Origin: Candidatus Tepidiaquacellales bacterium UBA6667
GTDB lineage: Bacteria > Bacteroidota > Ignavibacteria > Tepidaquicellales > Tepidaquicellaceae
Length of the DNA: 27,778 nt
Assembly: GCA_002455255.1 (NCBI GenBank)
Contig: DKKL01000006.1
Span: 1 to 27,778 of the forward strand
Reading direction: 5' to 3'
Under the pieces are notes generated by a model that had not been told where the DNA came from, did no database searches, and saw only the letters and a program-made list of their open reading frames with translations. The position numbers and the translations under genes are program-made. Positions 1 to 6,730 of the stretch are shown piece by piece (position 1 is the stretch's first letter; each line of letters starts with the position of its first letter).

Positions 1-1236
1 GCAGGTTTTGAAAGAGAGTTTGCCGATTTTTTTGCATCAAAAAAACTCCCTGCCGGCAACAACTTTTCTTGGGATACATTGTTCACCGATAATGCAGAAA
101 CAGTTAAAGCAAAAAATTTCCAAATGCTTTTAACTGAAATGTTCTCAGGAGTTGCAATTTCCATGAGTTTAAACTTATCTGAATGGATGATAGCTTACGA
201 TGCAACTTTTCAATATTCAAGCTTCAGAGGTTTATATTTTCCACCTGTCGGTTATGTCCAAATCCAACGTGACGGTAGTTGCGATTCCTGTTATGATTTT
301 CTTCAAAAAATCTGTAATGGAATGGGATGGATTTTCAGATTTATTTACAACAACAATATCCCATCACTTAAAATTACAGACAGGTCACTATCAAATAATT
401 TCCCGGTACTTACTGTATCTGCAGAAAAAATAATCGGTATCAATTCCGTATCTGCAGACAGTTACCAAGCTCAACATAAATATATAATTATTGCACCATG
501 CGTGGATTTAACTGGTGGAGATTCCGCTTTTTATTCTACTACACCAAATCTCTATGATAATAAGCAATTGAAAGGTGCTCACGATATCATAATTTCAAAA
601 GACAATATTTTCAATCTTAACAGCTTTCATTTTTCTTCAGTTTCAGTTTTTGGCTCAGCACCTCTTTACCGGATAACAAGAAATACCGGTATTTCTAATT
701 TTAAGTACCGTGATCAAACCGATTTTGAAAAAAAATATACAAATCAAACATGGAACGGTTCAATATATACTTTTGAATTCATCAATATTGCCAAGTCTGA
801 TTTGTTATCACTCGATTGTGGACACAATACAAGGGATAAAAGAAGAGTAAATTTTTATAACAAAAATGTATCAGCATTTTCAGATCCATTTCCTACTCCG
901 GATGAACATGATTTAATATTTTCCGGCTGCTTTGCATCAGCTCTGTTTAAGTATCAAGCAATCCAAAATCAGATTGTAAAGGAAGCTTATACATATTATA
1001 TACCGTCTCGAAGTTATGTTAATACTCCTACGTTCCTGAATAATATGAGAGCTCTTTTTAATACTTACACAAAAATGTTTATTGAAATTTCGGTCAAAGA
1101 AGTTATTCTTGAACCGATATTTTTCTTATCACTTATCGGACATGATATTTCTGAACTTAACAGAACTTATTTACCTCTATCAGTTTCAGTTAACATATTT
1201 AACGAAACTACAAACTTAAAACTTATGTCATTATGA
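1..1236 (+). CDS. Phage tail/baseplate-like protein, 5' end outside window
   Basis: The frame is open from base 1, so the gene is cut by the left window edge; a TTG at 79 is only an internal codon. About 411 residues are visible. The segment SCYDFLQKICNGMGWIFRF followed by LKITDRS resembles the pattern in phage tail-hub or late-D-like proteins, where a helix is followed by a description of a rigid beta domain, but I cannot name a family with confidence. No signal peptide or membrane segment is visible in the part present. It overlaps the next gene by ATGA, showing translational coupling in a structural operon. The assignment as a tail protein rests on position (directly upstream of two tail-type genes and a fibre-like gene) as much as on sequence. 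Confidence 0.6.
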   Translation, partial: AGFEREFADFFASKKLPAGNNFSWDTLFTDNAETVKAKNFQMLLTEMFSGVAISMSLNLSEWMIAYDATFQYSSFRGLYFPPVGYVQIQRDGSCDSCYDFLQKICNGMGWIFRFIYNNNIPSLKITDRSLSNNFPVLTVSAEKIIGINSVSADSYQAQHKYIIIAPCVDLTGGDSAFYSTTPNLYDNKQLKGAHDIIISKDNIFNLNSFHFSSVSVFGSAPLYRITRNTGISNFKYRDQTDFEKKYTNQTWNGSIYTFEFINIAKSDLLSLDCGHNTRDKRRVNFYNKNVSAFSDPFPTPDEHDLIFSGCFASALFKYQAIQNQIVKEAYTYYIPSRSYVNTPTFLNNMRALFNTYTKMFIEISVKEVILEPIFFLSLIGHDISELNRTYLPLSVSVNIFNETTNLKLMSL

Positions 1237-1793
1237 CCTTATACGTGAATGGATATAATACTCCTGAGTTCAGAACATGGGTTCCTGGTTCAGGTTGGCA
1301 AATTACAAGACTTGAATTCAAATACAATAACTTCATTGAAAAAATTTCTCGGAGTTTTTACAAAACAAAAACTAAAGCCGGTACTACTTATAGAAAATTT
1401 AAATATACAAATTATGAATGGATGATTGATCACAAGACACTTATTGAGTCAGGACAATTACAAAAATTCATTAAAGTATTACACTGGCTTGAACTTGATT
1501 ATACAACTATACTATATCCACATCATGACCAGCCAAGAAGTTTTGATGTAATTGATACTTCAGAAAATCTTGAATTAATTCAATATGGTGGAATTGATGC
1601 TTCAGGTAATCAAGGACTGGAATTTTCTTTTACAACTCGAAGACCTGTTAACACACCCGGAAGCTCTATAAAATGGTTCACAATTTCAGATCCGAATATT
1701 CCTGAAACCGAGTATTCTCAAAACAACTATTTACAAAACGAATCCGGAGACTACATACTTTCAGAATCCGGAGATCTTATACTAATAAACTAA
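1233..1793 (+). CDS. Putative phage tail protein with C-terminal ESGD repeat
   Basis: 186 residues, ATG start overlapping the previous stop as ATGA. The body is rich in aromatic residues and beta structure (for example FRTWVPGSGW near the N-terminus). The last 20 or so residues carry a short tandem repeat, NESGDYIL then SESGDLIL. This kind of L-x-ESGDxIL repeat is common at the end of phage tail or appendage proteins, where it is thought to link domains. No enzymatic motif is visible. The neighbours (incomplete tail-like gene upstream, tail accessory gene two bases downstream) support a structural role. The exact tail component cannot be named. Confidence 0.6.
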   Translation: MTLYVNGYNTPEFRTWVPGSGWQITRLEFKYNNFIEKISRSFYKTKTKAGTTYRKFKYTNYEWMIDHKTLIESGQLQKFIKVLHWLELDYTTILYPHHDQPRSFDVIDTSENLELIQYGGIDASGNQGLEFSFTTRRPVNTPGSSIKWFTISDPNIPETEYSQNNYLQNESGDYILSESGDLILIN

Positions 1794-1794
1794 T

Positions 1795-2202
1795 ATGGCA
1801 TCACAAAAAATAACAGATTTTTCAGAACAAACAACGAATGAAGATAATGCACTTATCCCAATAGTTGTTGCTGGTGAAAACAAAAAAATAACATTGGCAA
1901 ATCTACTTCAGAAAACTATCAGAGTTGATAAAGCAGCCGAGATTAACTCAGTTGCTTCGAAAGGAACCGTTTCCGATGCAGATATAATAATGCTTGAAGA
2001 CTCCGAAGCAGCTAATATAAAAAAGAAAGTTACGGTATCTGCGATAAGATCAGGATTGTGTAGATTTTATGCTTCAAGTAGTGATCCAACATTAGCTCCT
2101 CCAGAAGTAGGAAGTTTTTTCTTTAATACAACAAGTAATAGATTTTATATTTCAGTCGGAACTTCAAGCTCTGATGACTGGATTCAACTTCAAACAGCAT
2201 AA
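1795..2202 (+). CDS. Phage tail accessory/fibre-attachment-like protein
   Basis: 135 residues, starting one base after the preceding stop codon. The N-terminus KITDFSEQTTNEDNALIPIV is typical of small phage tail proteins that begin with a 'KITDL ... DxIPI' segment followed by a KKITLANL stretch. That pattern occurs twice here in diverged form (residues about 5-40 and 55-90, the second being DADIIMLEDSE ... KKVTVSAI). The C-terminal part (GSFFFNTTSNRFYISVG ... DWIQL) matches the 'G..yfNTttnkfyvw.g..W..l' pattern seen at the ends of tail-fibre-associated proteins. No signal peptide. Function as a structural connector is inferred from these patterns and position. Confidence 0.65.
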   Translation: MASQKITDFSEQTTNEDNALIPIVVAGENKKITLANLLQKTIRVDKAAEINSVASKGTVSDADIIMLEDSEAANIKKKVTVSAIRSGLCRFYASSSDPTLAPPEVGSFFFNTTSNRFYISVGTSSSDDWIQLQTA

Positions 2203-2205
2203 TAA

Positions 2206-2526
2206 ATGTTAACTACAATATCTGCAATAAAAAATTTTTGTTCTTCAATTGAAAAAGATAACAAACGTAACTTTGACCATCTCAATCCTTTTTCTAAATA
2301 CAACAAACTCACTCCGGATAAAATTGAAAACTTCAAAATATATTTTGACAAGGATAGAATGTTTTCAATGTTCATGGATGTCATAATTAATAAATCAGAG
2401 TACTATGTTACAGTAGATAAAGATTGGAAACAAAAACTCTTAAAACATTTTTCACTCAATACAATCAGGACAAACCAAAATATTCAAAATCAAAAAAATA
2501 AAAAGTATGAACACAAAAAAAATTAA
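2206..2526 (+). CDS. Small hypothetical protein of phage structural operon
   Basis: 106 residues, ATG three bases after the previous stop. The last 20 bases overlap the next gene in another frame. The product is lysine-rich and mostly helical, with a basic, asparagine-rich tail (about residues 85-106). No signal peptide, membrane segment or known motif is seen. The tight packing between two tail-type genes is the main reason to accept it as real. Function unknown. Confidence 0.55.
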   Translation: MLTTISAIKNFCSSIEKDNKRNFDHLNPFSKYNKLTPDKIENFKIYFDKDRMFSMFMDVIINKSEYYVTVDKDWKQKLLKHFSLNTIRTNQNIQNQKNKKYEHKKN

Positions 2527-3736
2527 AAACTCCTCAGGGGTTATAATTATAACTCTATTATTATTGTTAATATTTCTGAATATAAATACTCTTTCTGCCC
2601 AATCCTTTTTTACTGGTCAAAAAATTGATTCAGTAACATCACTATCCGGGCAAACAACAAAATCATTAAACCTCGATGGTAACGTCGGTATCAAATCAGT
2701 CACAGTTATTAATCGGGACACAAACACAATACTTGTAAGCTTTGGAGATACAACTCAGTTCGCACCGGTATTTGCAAATGAAAGAGCAACTTTTCCAAAT
2801 ACAAGCTCAGGAACAATAACACTCAAAGGAGTTGCATCAAAAATTTATATTTTCACACGTTACGGTATCGGTCCCGGCATCAACTACAATCTCCCCTCCG
2901 GTACAAAATTAAACACAGCAAATATTCCAGCATTGAATTCAAGCAACACCTATACAAACACAAACAAATATGGTGATACTACAATTCATTTTAATGTGGG
3001 AAGAATAAATAATTCGTATTATAGTAAAATATGGAGAGATAGTATAAATAATCAATTAGTAATTGATGATACTCCTTTTGGCTCTGATAAATATTTAAAA
3101 TTACTGTCAGGAAATTCAAATAATCAAATTGTCTTTATCGGTGGTACTTTAAATAATGGCTCAGGTTTAAGATTATTAACGAATCAATCCGGCGGATCGG
3201 CAAGCATTTATAATTGGTACTCCAGTTCTTTATATTCACACCTTGATTTAGGAGGAAATAGAACGACGCTGCTAAGATTAACTGCTGATCAAAAAGCATT
3301 ATTCGGATCTACTACAGACAATTCTCCAAAAGTTCAAATTACTTCAAATACTTTAGCCCAGCTTGGAATATATCACAACAGCACAAATGGAATTACCTTT
3401 TCTTCAAATTCTGATGGTACTATTACATTTAATTCATTACAAGCTGGAGGTCATATTTTATTTAATATGAATGGTGGTTTCAGATATGGAATGTATTCTA
3501 CCGGATTCTTGCCAGCTTCAACTTTATCATTGGGTGGATCTGGCAATAGATGGGGTTTATCATATTTTAACAATAATCTTGATATTCTCTGGGCAACAAA
3601 CATAGATTTTAAAATAATTCGTGGAACAGTAGATACAGACATAACAGGATTTACAGCACGAACACCAAATGGTACATTAAAATACTGTTATATAAATGAT
3701 TCCGGAGTTTTGGTTATTCAAGACTCAGCATTTTAA
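2507..3736 (+). CDS. Fibre-like repeat protein with Sec signal peptide
   Basis: 409 residues. The N-terminus has a basic start, a hydrophobic run (IIITLLLLLIFLNI, about residues 13-26) and an ALSAQ-like cleavage site near residue 32, so a Sec signal peptide is clear. Residues about 35-115 form a beta domain (VTVINRDTNTILVSFG ... IYIFTRYG) like those used for phage structural attachment. Residues 140-409 resemble phage tail-fibre shafts: short Gly/Asn/Ser-rich beta repeats and a SLGGSGNRWGLSYF motif similar to the 'LGs...RW..vy' turn found before the tips of fibres. No S74 peptidase dyad is visible. A signal peptide on a fibre-like protein in a phage operon is odd: it may be a host-surface protein carried by the island, or an exported superinfection or adhesion factor. 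Confidence 0.65.
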   Translation: MNTKKIKNSSGVIIITLLLLLIFLNINTLSAQSFFTGQKIDSVTSLSGQTTKSLNLDGNVGIKSVTVINRDTNTILVSFGDTTQFAPVFANERATFPNTSSGTITLKGVASKIYIFTRYGIGPGINYNLPSGTKLNTANIPALNSSNTYTNTNKYGDTTIHFNVGRINNSYYSKIWRDSINNQLVIDDTPFGSDKYLKLLSGNSNNQIVFIGGTLNNGSGLRLLTNQSGGSASIYNWYSSSLYSHLDLGGNRTTLLRLTADQKALFGSTTDNSPKVQITSNTLAQLGIYHNSTNGITFSSNSDGTITFNSLQAGGHILFNMNGGFRYGMYSTGFLPASTLSLGGSGNRWGLSYFNNNLDILWATNIDFKIIRGTVDTDITGFTARTPNGTLKYCYINDSGVLVIQDSAF

Positions 3737-3755
3737 TAATTTAAACTCTAACAAA

Positions 3756-4283
3756 ATGAAATCAATATTTTTAATAATCATATTATTTATATCTTTAAAT
3801 AATATTTATTCTCAACAATTTATTCAACTTGATTCTGCAGTTGAAACCTCGAAGGGAAAATTTTTTATAGCCAAAATCCAAATGGCGTGGACTACTTTTA
3901 CACAAAATACAGTAAATGTAAAATTAGAATGGGGATTATACCAAGACACTAATTATAATCCTATTGATTTTAAATACACTGACACAACTCTCACTCCCGG
4001 ACAGATTCAACAATTTTCACAAGAGGTAATTCCATTACATCTTCCATTACTTTATCGAAGTAATTCCGGAAGCGGTCAAGGATACTCTTCTAAATATTTA
4101 CAATCAGACACATTATCATATTCAGATACAAACACAACTCTATTTAGATTAAAATTACGTCTCAAAGAATTACAAGATTTACACAATTATCTGATTTCCG
4201 AACTTGCAAAAAATGAAGGTGCAATAATCCGATTATCCGATTTCATCAAAGAAGAAGAACTTTTATTTCCGGAGCATAAATGA
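3756..4283 (+). CDS. Secreted hypothetical protein of the phage-like island
   Basis: I choose the ATG at 3756, which lies after the preceding stop (3736) and gives a clear signal peptide (MKSIFLIIILFISLNNIYSQ). An upstream ATG at 3696 would overlap the previous gene and bury the signal. The mature protein of about 155 residues has a beta-rich middle and a helical, possibly coiled-coil C-terminal third (from about residue 125, LFRLKLRLKELQDLHNYLISEL). Its stop overlaps the next start as ATGA. No known domain was recognised. The helical end suggests oligomerisation or chaperoning of the preceding exported protein, which is speculation from position. Confidence 0.6.
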   Translation: MKSIFLIIILFISLNNIYSQQFIQLDSAVETSKGKFFIAKIQMAWTTFTQNTVNVKLEWGLYQDTNYNPIDFKYTDTTLTPGQIQQFSQEVIPLHLPLLYRSNSGSGQGYSSKYLQSDTLSYSDTNTTLFRLKLRLKELQDLHNYLISELAKNEGAIIRLSDFIKEEELLFPEHK

Positions 4284-4549
4284 AAATATTAATATTAAAT
4301 ATAATACTAATTATAGCTGCGACTATAATTAGCATAGAGCCCTATCGGGCAAATACAAAAAACACTGTTTCACATCTCGGATTTTCGAGAAAACTTAACA
4401 TCCACATTCCACTTGCACAGGGATATAGACCCTGTAAGCAAATAAAATTTGAATCACAATTAAATAGCAATCTAATAATTTACACTCCGGGTCAAAATGA
4501 CTCGGAGTATTTTCAAAAAGGAGAAATAAAATGTGTAATAACGGATTAA
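4280..4549 (+). CDS. Small membrane-anchored or exported hypothetical protein
   Basis: 89 residues, coupled to the preceding gene by ATGA. Residues 1-19 (MKILILNIILIIAATIISI) form a hydrophobic segment that could be a signal anchor or an uncleaved signal peptide. The rest is short, basic and has no recognised motif. Its 3' end contains a strong hairpin (4484-4508) and overlaps the ribosome-binding site and start of the next gene at 4531. It may therefore be a weakly constrained ORF covering a terminator region. A lysis-accessory role would fit its position, but nothing in the sequence proves it. Confidence 0.4.
   Translation: MKILILNIILIIAATIISIEPYRANTKNTVSHLGFSRKLNIHIPLAQGYRPCKQIKFESQLNSNLIIYTPGQNDSEYFQKGEIKCVITD
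4484..4512 (+). terminator. Strong hairpin, probable terminator or attenuator at module boundary
   Basis: Arms 4484-4494 and 4498-4508 form an 11-bp stem with one G-T wobble and an AAA loop, followed by ATTTT. It lies inside the end of the 4280 ORF and about 10 bases upstream of the AAAAAGGAG ribosome-binding site of the 4531 gene. It probably ends or attenuates transcription of the structural block; the T-run is short. Confidence 0.55.
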
Positions 4550-4710
4550 GTTGTGATTATATAGATGAATACGAAGGTCAACGATGTAAAAATTGTGGAG
4601 TTTTTTATGCTTGGGGTCAAGCACCTTGGGATCTTTCATATCAATGTGAAAATTGTGGTGAAGATATTCATGAATGTAATTGCGAATCAAGTATTGATGA
4701 AGAAGTATAA
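4531..4710 (+). CDS. Zinc-ribbon miniprotein
   Basis: 59 residues. It begins MCNNGLSCDYIDEYEG and contains CKNCG (about residue 19) and CENCG (about residue 38), the two CxxC knuckles of a rubredoxin/zinc-ribbon fold, then HECNCE. The start is supported by the best Shine-Dalgarno sequence in the window (AAAAAGGAG, six bases before ATG). The protein is acidic with few lysines, unlike its basic neighbour. Small zinc ribbons of this kind are frequent in phage early or middle modules, where they bind nucleic acid or host proteins. The specific role is unknown. Confidence 0.7.
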   Translation: MCNNGLSCDYIDEYEGQRCKNCGVFYAWGQAPWDLSYQCENCGEDIHECNCESSIDEEV

Positions 4711-4727
4711 TTTAATGTAATAAAATT

Positions 4728-4892
4728 ATGTCTCAAGTATTAAAAAAAATTTTTGAATTATCTGAATCCCGGAAAATTCAAAAAAAGAAAAAAGCAAAAT
4801 ACAGCAAAGCTCGGAACACAACCTATAAACAACACAAAGCTACTAATGAACATTGCAAACTATTCAATCACCGGTTAAAAACTAAAAAATAA
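4728..4892 (+). CDS. Very basic hypothetical miniprotein
   Basis: 54 residues, ATG 17 bases after the previous stop, ending four bases before the nuclease gene. Lysine and arginine make up about a third of the protein (for example RKIQKKKKAKYSKAR), so nucleic-acid binding is plausible. No motif was recognised. The ORF is short, and in this AT-rich sequence lysine codons arise easily, so acceptance rests mainly on the tight spacing between two convincing genes. Confidence 0.45.
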   Translation: MSQVLKKIFELSESRKIQKKKKAKYSKARNTTYKQHKATNEHCKLFNHRLKTKK

Positions 4893-4896
4893 AAAA

Positions 4897-5511
4897 ATGA
4901 ATTCAAGATCCATTCAAAACGACTTACTAAATTATACATTAAACAACTCAAACCACGACACAAAAAGAAATTACATTTCAATGTCTCATATTCATCTCCC
5001 GGTTGATAATTTAATTGATATATATAAAAAAGGATTTGAAACATCTCCTGAAATTAAACTGAAGTGTTACAAAGGTTACCAAATGGAACGTGACATTTTA
5101 ATTCGGTTAAAAAAAATCTACGGAGATAAAATTAAAACCGACATTGAGTATCACTCCGGGTTTGTAAAAGGACATCCCGATTTTGAAATAGAAAATATTC
5201 CCGGTGATTGCAAATCTGTCTTAATGGATGAATGGTTACCAACTAATCATATTCCGAAAAAGGTTTATTGGCAAATGCAAGGTTACTTATATTTATCCAA
5301 AAAATTAAAAGGATTTTTGATATATGAATCACGTGAAACTGGAATAATAAAAGTATTGGAAGTCTTCAAAAACGACCACATCCAAAATCAAATCGAACAA
5401 AAAATTAATGAAATTTCTAAAATACTATCAGATTTATCCTTACAATTACTCGGTGCAGAAAAACCTGAAGCAATCCAACTACAAGAATCAGAAATAACCT
5501 ACTCATGTTAA
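4897..5511 (+). CDS. PD-(D/E)XK nuclease, YqaJ/Cas4/RecB-like exonuclease
   Basis: 204 residues. The key residues of a PD-(D/E)XK exonuclease are visible in order: Glu64 in GYQMERDI, Asp95 in GHPDF, Asp104-x-Lys106 in GDCKS, and a QxxxY motif in YWQMQGYLYL (Gln126, Tyr130). This is the layout of phage exonucleases and Cas4/AddB-type nucleases. There is no four-cysteine iron-sulfur cluster as in Cas4, so a phage recombination exonuclease is more likely. Such enzymes resect double-stranded DNA ends and usually work with a single-strand annealing protein; none is seen in this window. No signal peptide, hence cytoplasmic. The best supported enzymatic call in the island. Confidence 0.8.
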   Translation: MNSRSIQNDLLNYTLNNSNHDTKRNYISMSHIHLPVDNLIDIYKKGFETSPEIKLKCYKGYQMERDILIRLKKIYGDKIKTDIEYHSGFVKGHPDFEIENIPGDCKSVLMDEWLPTNHIPKKVYWQMQGYLYLSKKLKGFLIYESRETGIIKVLEVFKNDHIQNQIEQKINEISKILSDLSLQLLGAEKPEAIQLQESEITYSC

Positions 5512-5526
5512 AAAAATAAAAATAAA

Positions 5527-5715
5527 ATGGAAATTGAAACATTCAAAGAAGCAGAAAAAATCCAAGAAACAATTCAGGATATTGATAAACTTAAAGATAT
5601 AATTAGAGATATAGATTGTGATAACTTCAATGACAAACAAGAATTATTATTCAACGTAATCCCTGTGCTCGATAATGAAATCTTTAGACTGAATGAAAAA
5701 TTCGAGAAATTATGA
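5527..5715 (+). CDS. Small acidic coiled-coil hypothetical protein
   Basis: 62 residues, rich in Glu, Asp, Ile, Leu and Lys, with heptad-like spacing (about residues 5-30 and 40-62), so a helical or coiled-coil protein. Its stop overlaps the next start as TTATGA, which supports coupled translation. It sits directly after the exonuclease and could be a partner of it. No known family was recognised. Confidence 0.5.
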   Translation: MEIETFKEAEKIQETIQDIDKLKDIIRDIDCDNFNDKQELLFNVIPVLDNEIFRLNEKFEKL

Positions 5716-6098
5716 ACAATGAATTGCATTTAATCATAAATTTTTCAAGAGATATGAGACAAGATGTATTTAGTGGCATATTTCCAGGTGATATATTACA
5801 AGAGCTTCAAGAAATGTTAAAAGGTGATGGAATGTTCTATTTTACTTTAGGTGGAATACCTCGTAGAGTTACTGAAGGATGTGATGTATATATTTGTATG
5901 GAAAATAGTATTTATGCAAAATGCAAAGCCGGTGCAATAATGGGAGGTTCTCAAAAATCCTTTCAGAGAGATAACGGGGAATATGCTGTCTTCGACCCAA
6001 ATGCCTGGCTCGTTCTTTCCGGACCTCTTATAATAGCAAAAGAAATTATATATTATAAATCCTTTCGTGGAATCAGATACACAGAATCCCTTTTTTAA
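5712..6098 (+). CDS. Hypothetical protein, possibly PUA/ASCH-like fold
   Basis: 128 residues, ATG overlapping the previous stop. It is beta-rich, with segments such as GCDVYICMENSIYAKCKAGAI and a tail WLVLSGPLIIAKEI. The order (strand, 'VYI..ng.I.A.a' strand, then a WLVLSG strand) loosely resembles PUA-like or ASCH nucleic-acid-binding proteins of phages, but the match is by eye only and could be wrong. No signal peptide. It is the last gene of the + strand island before the non-coding stretch. Real-gene status is supported by tight coupling and normal composition. Confidence 0.55.
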   Translation: MNNELHLIINFSRDMRQDVFSGIFPGDILQELQEMLKGDGMFYFTLGGIPRRVTEGCDVYICMENSIYAKCKAGAIMGGSQKSFQRDNGEYAVFDPNAWLVLSGPLIIAKEIIYYKSFRGIRYTESLF

Positions 6099-6123
6099 TA
6101 GAATATTTTGAGTATAAACCCGG

Positions 6124-6172
6124 TCAGGTGCGATTATTTTCCCATTGGTCGATTAATTAGCCGACCTCCTGA
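6124..6172. other. Nested inverted repeats, possible structured RNA or protein site
   Basis: An outer pair TCAGG (6124-6128) / CCTGA (6168-6172) encloses an inner pair GGTCG (6147-6151) / CGACC (6162-6166) with the loop ATTAATTAGC. The segment is more GC-rich than its surroundings. It could be the 3' untranslated end of the island operon, a small structured RNA or a recombinase site. Only pairing is seen; function is unknown. Confidence 0.3.
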
Positions 6173-6235
6173 TGAACGAGAGAACCTCAAAACTTAAAAA
6201 TTTATAGATTTGTTAAATTGGCGGATTTTCATATT

Positions 6236-6382
6236 TTGCAAAAAGCGTGGTTTATCAAAAAGTGCATTTTTGGAAATTCTCATTGCAAATAGCGTGGTCA
6301 ACCTCCAAAAAGTGCCAAAGAAAACCGCAATTCCAGAAAATTTCATTGCAAATAGCGTGGTTTTTTTATTGCAAAAAGCGTG
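6236..6382. repeat. Array of short alternating direct repeats
   Basis: Four copies of TTGCAAAWAGCGTG(GT) start at 6236, 6283, 6346 and 6369. Two copies of the related CAAAAAGTGC lie between them at 6256 and 6306. The two central copies also share preceding sequence (GAAAATTTCATTGC-like). Order is long-short-long-short-long-long. The arrangement is iteron-like and lies between the phage-type genes and the host gene. It could be a protein-binding array, an origin or control site of the island, or a degraded repeat element. Confidence 0.55.
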
Positions 6383-6431
6383 ATACAATACACTAAAATA
6401 AAACGGATTCATATTTTTCGTAAAATACTAA

Positions 6432-6455
6432 AGCCTGCTTTTTGCGGGCTTTTTT
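6432..6455 (+). terminator. Intrinsic terminator
   Basis: AGCCTGC (6432-6438) pairs with GCGGGCT (6444-6450) around a TTTTT loop with one T-G wobble, followed by TTTTT. It would end + strand transcription coming from the phage-like island or from a transcript starting in the repeat array. It isolates the 6731 gene from upstream transcription. Confidence 0.75.
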
Positions 6456-6463
6456 ATGCGGGA

Positions 6464-6640
6464 GAGTAAGAATGTCATCTTGAAGGAACTCAGGATTTTA
6501 TTATTTTCACACGGTGATTCTTTTTCGCGAACTAAAAACCATTTAGGTTATTATTTCTTTGAAAATAGATTCTTCGGTTCCCGAAGAATCGAGACAAGCT
6601 GCAAGCTCCCTCCCCATATGGACAAGCAGAATGATAGGGG
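6464..6640. repeat. Degraded interspersed repeat with perfect palindrome
   Basis: The segment begins with GTCATCTTGAAGGAACTCAGGA and contains a perfect 10-bp stem (6568-6577 / 6581-6590, GATTCTTCGG with loop TTC). It ends near CAAGCAGAATGAT. This resembles the GTCATCCTGAA...CAGAATGAC-type intergenic repeats found in many copies in environmental bacterial genomes. The boundaries are approximate. A short ORF across it is not believed to be a gene. Confidence 0.4.
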
Positions 6641-6730
6641 TTTATTTTATCATAATTTTTGGAACAGTATTTGCTTATTTAATTAATGGAGAAAAACCCT
6701 GTATTAAATAATTAACTAAATACAAAGCCT

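Larger units (their letters stand above)
6099..6730. other. Non-coding boundary region between phage-like island and host gene
   Basis: This 632-base stretch has no convincing gene on either strand. It holds, in order, a nested inverted-repeat segment (6124-6172), an array of short alternating repeats (6236-6382), an intrinsic terminator (6432-6455) and a degraded interspersed repeat with a palindrome (6568-6590). No tRNA or attachment core can be identified by eye. Because phage-type genes end at 6098 and a host-type T9SS protein starts at 6731, the island boundary probably lies here. Confidence 0.6.

Noticed and set aside
2507..3736. Diversity-generating retroelement target in the fibre-like gene
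   Set aside because: No reverse transcriptase and no template repeat copy of the 3' end was found in the window.
4897..5511. Cas4 of a CRISPR system
   Set aside because: The iron-sulfur cysteines are missing, there are no other cas genes, and no regular repeat-spacer array is present.
6165..6200. CTGATGA core hinting at a hammerhead ribozyme
   Set aside because: There is no following stem II with a GAAA partner and no matching stems I or III, so the match is chance.
6194..6412. 72-codon - strand ORF with repeated TTLFAM words
   Set aside because: The repeated words are only the translation of the short DNA repeat array; no start context or neighbour supports a gene.
6456..6686. 76-codon + strand ORF upstream of the T9SS gene
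   Set aside because: It runs through an interspersed repeat with a perfect palindrome, its product has no normal protein pattern, and it begins inside the T-run end of a terminator.
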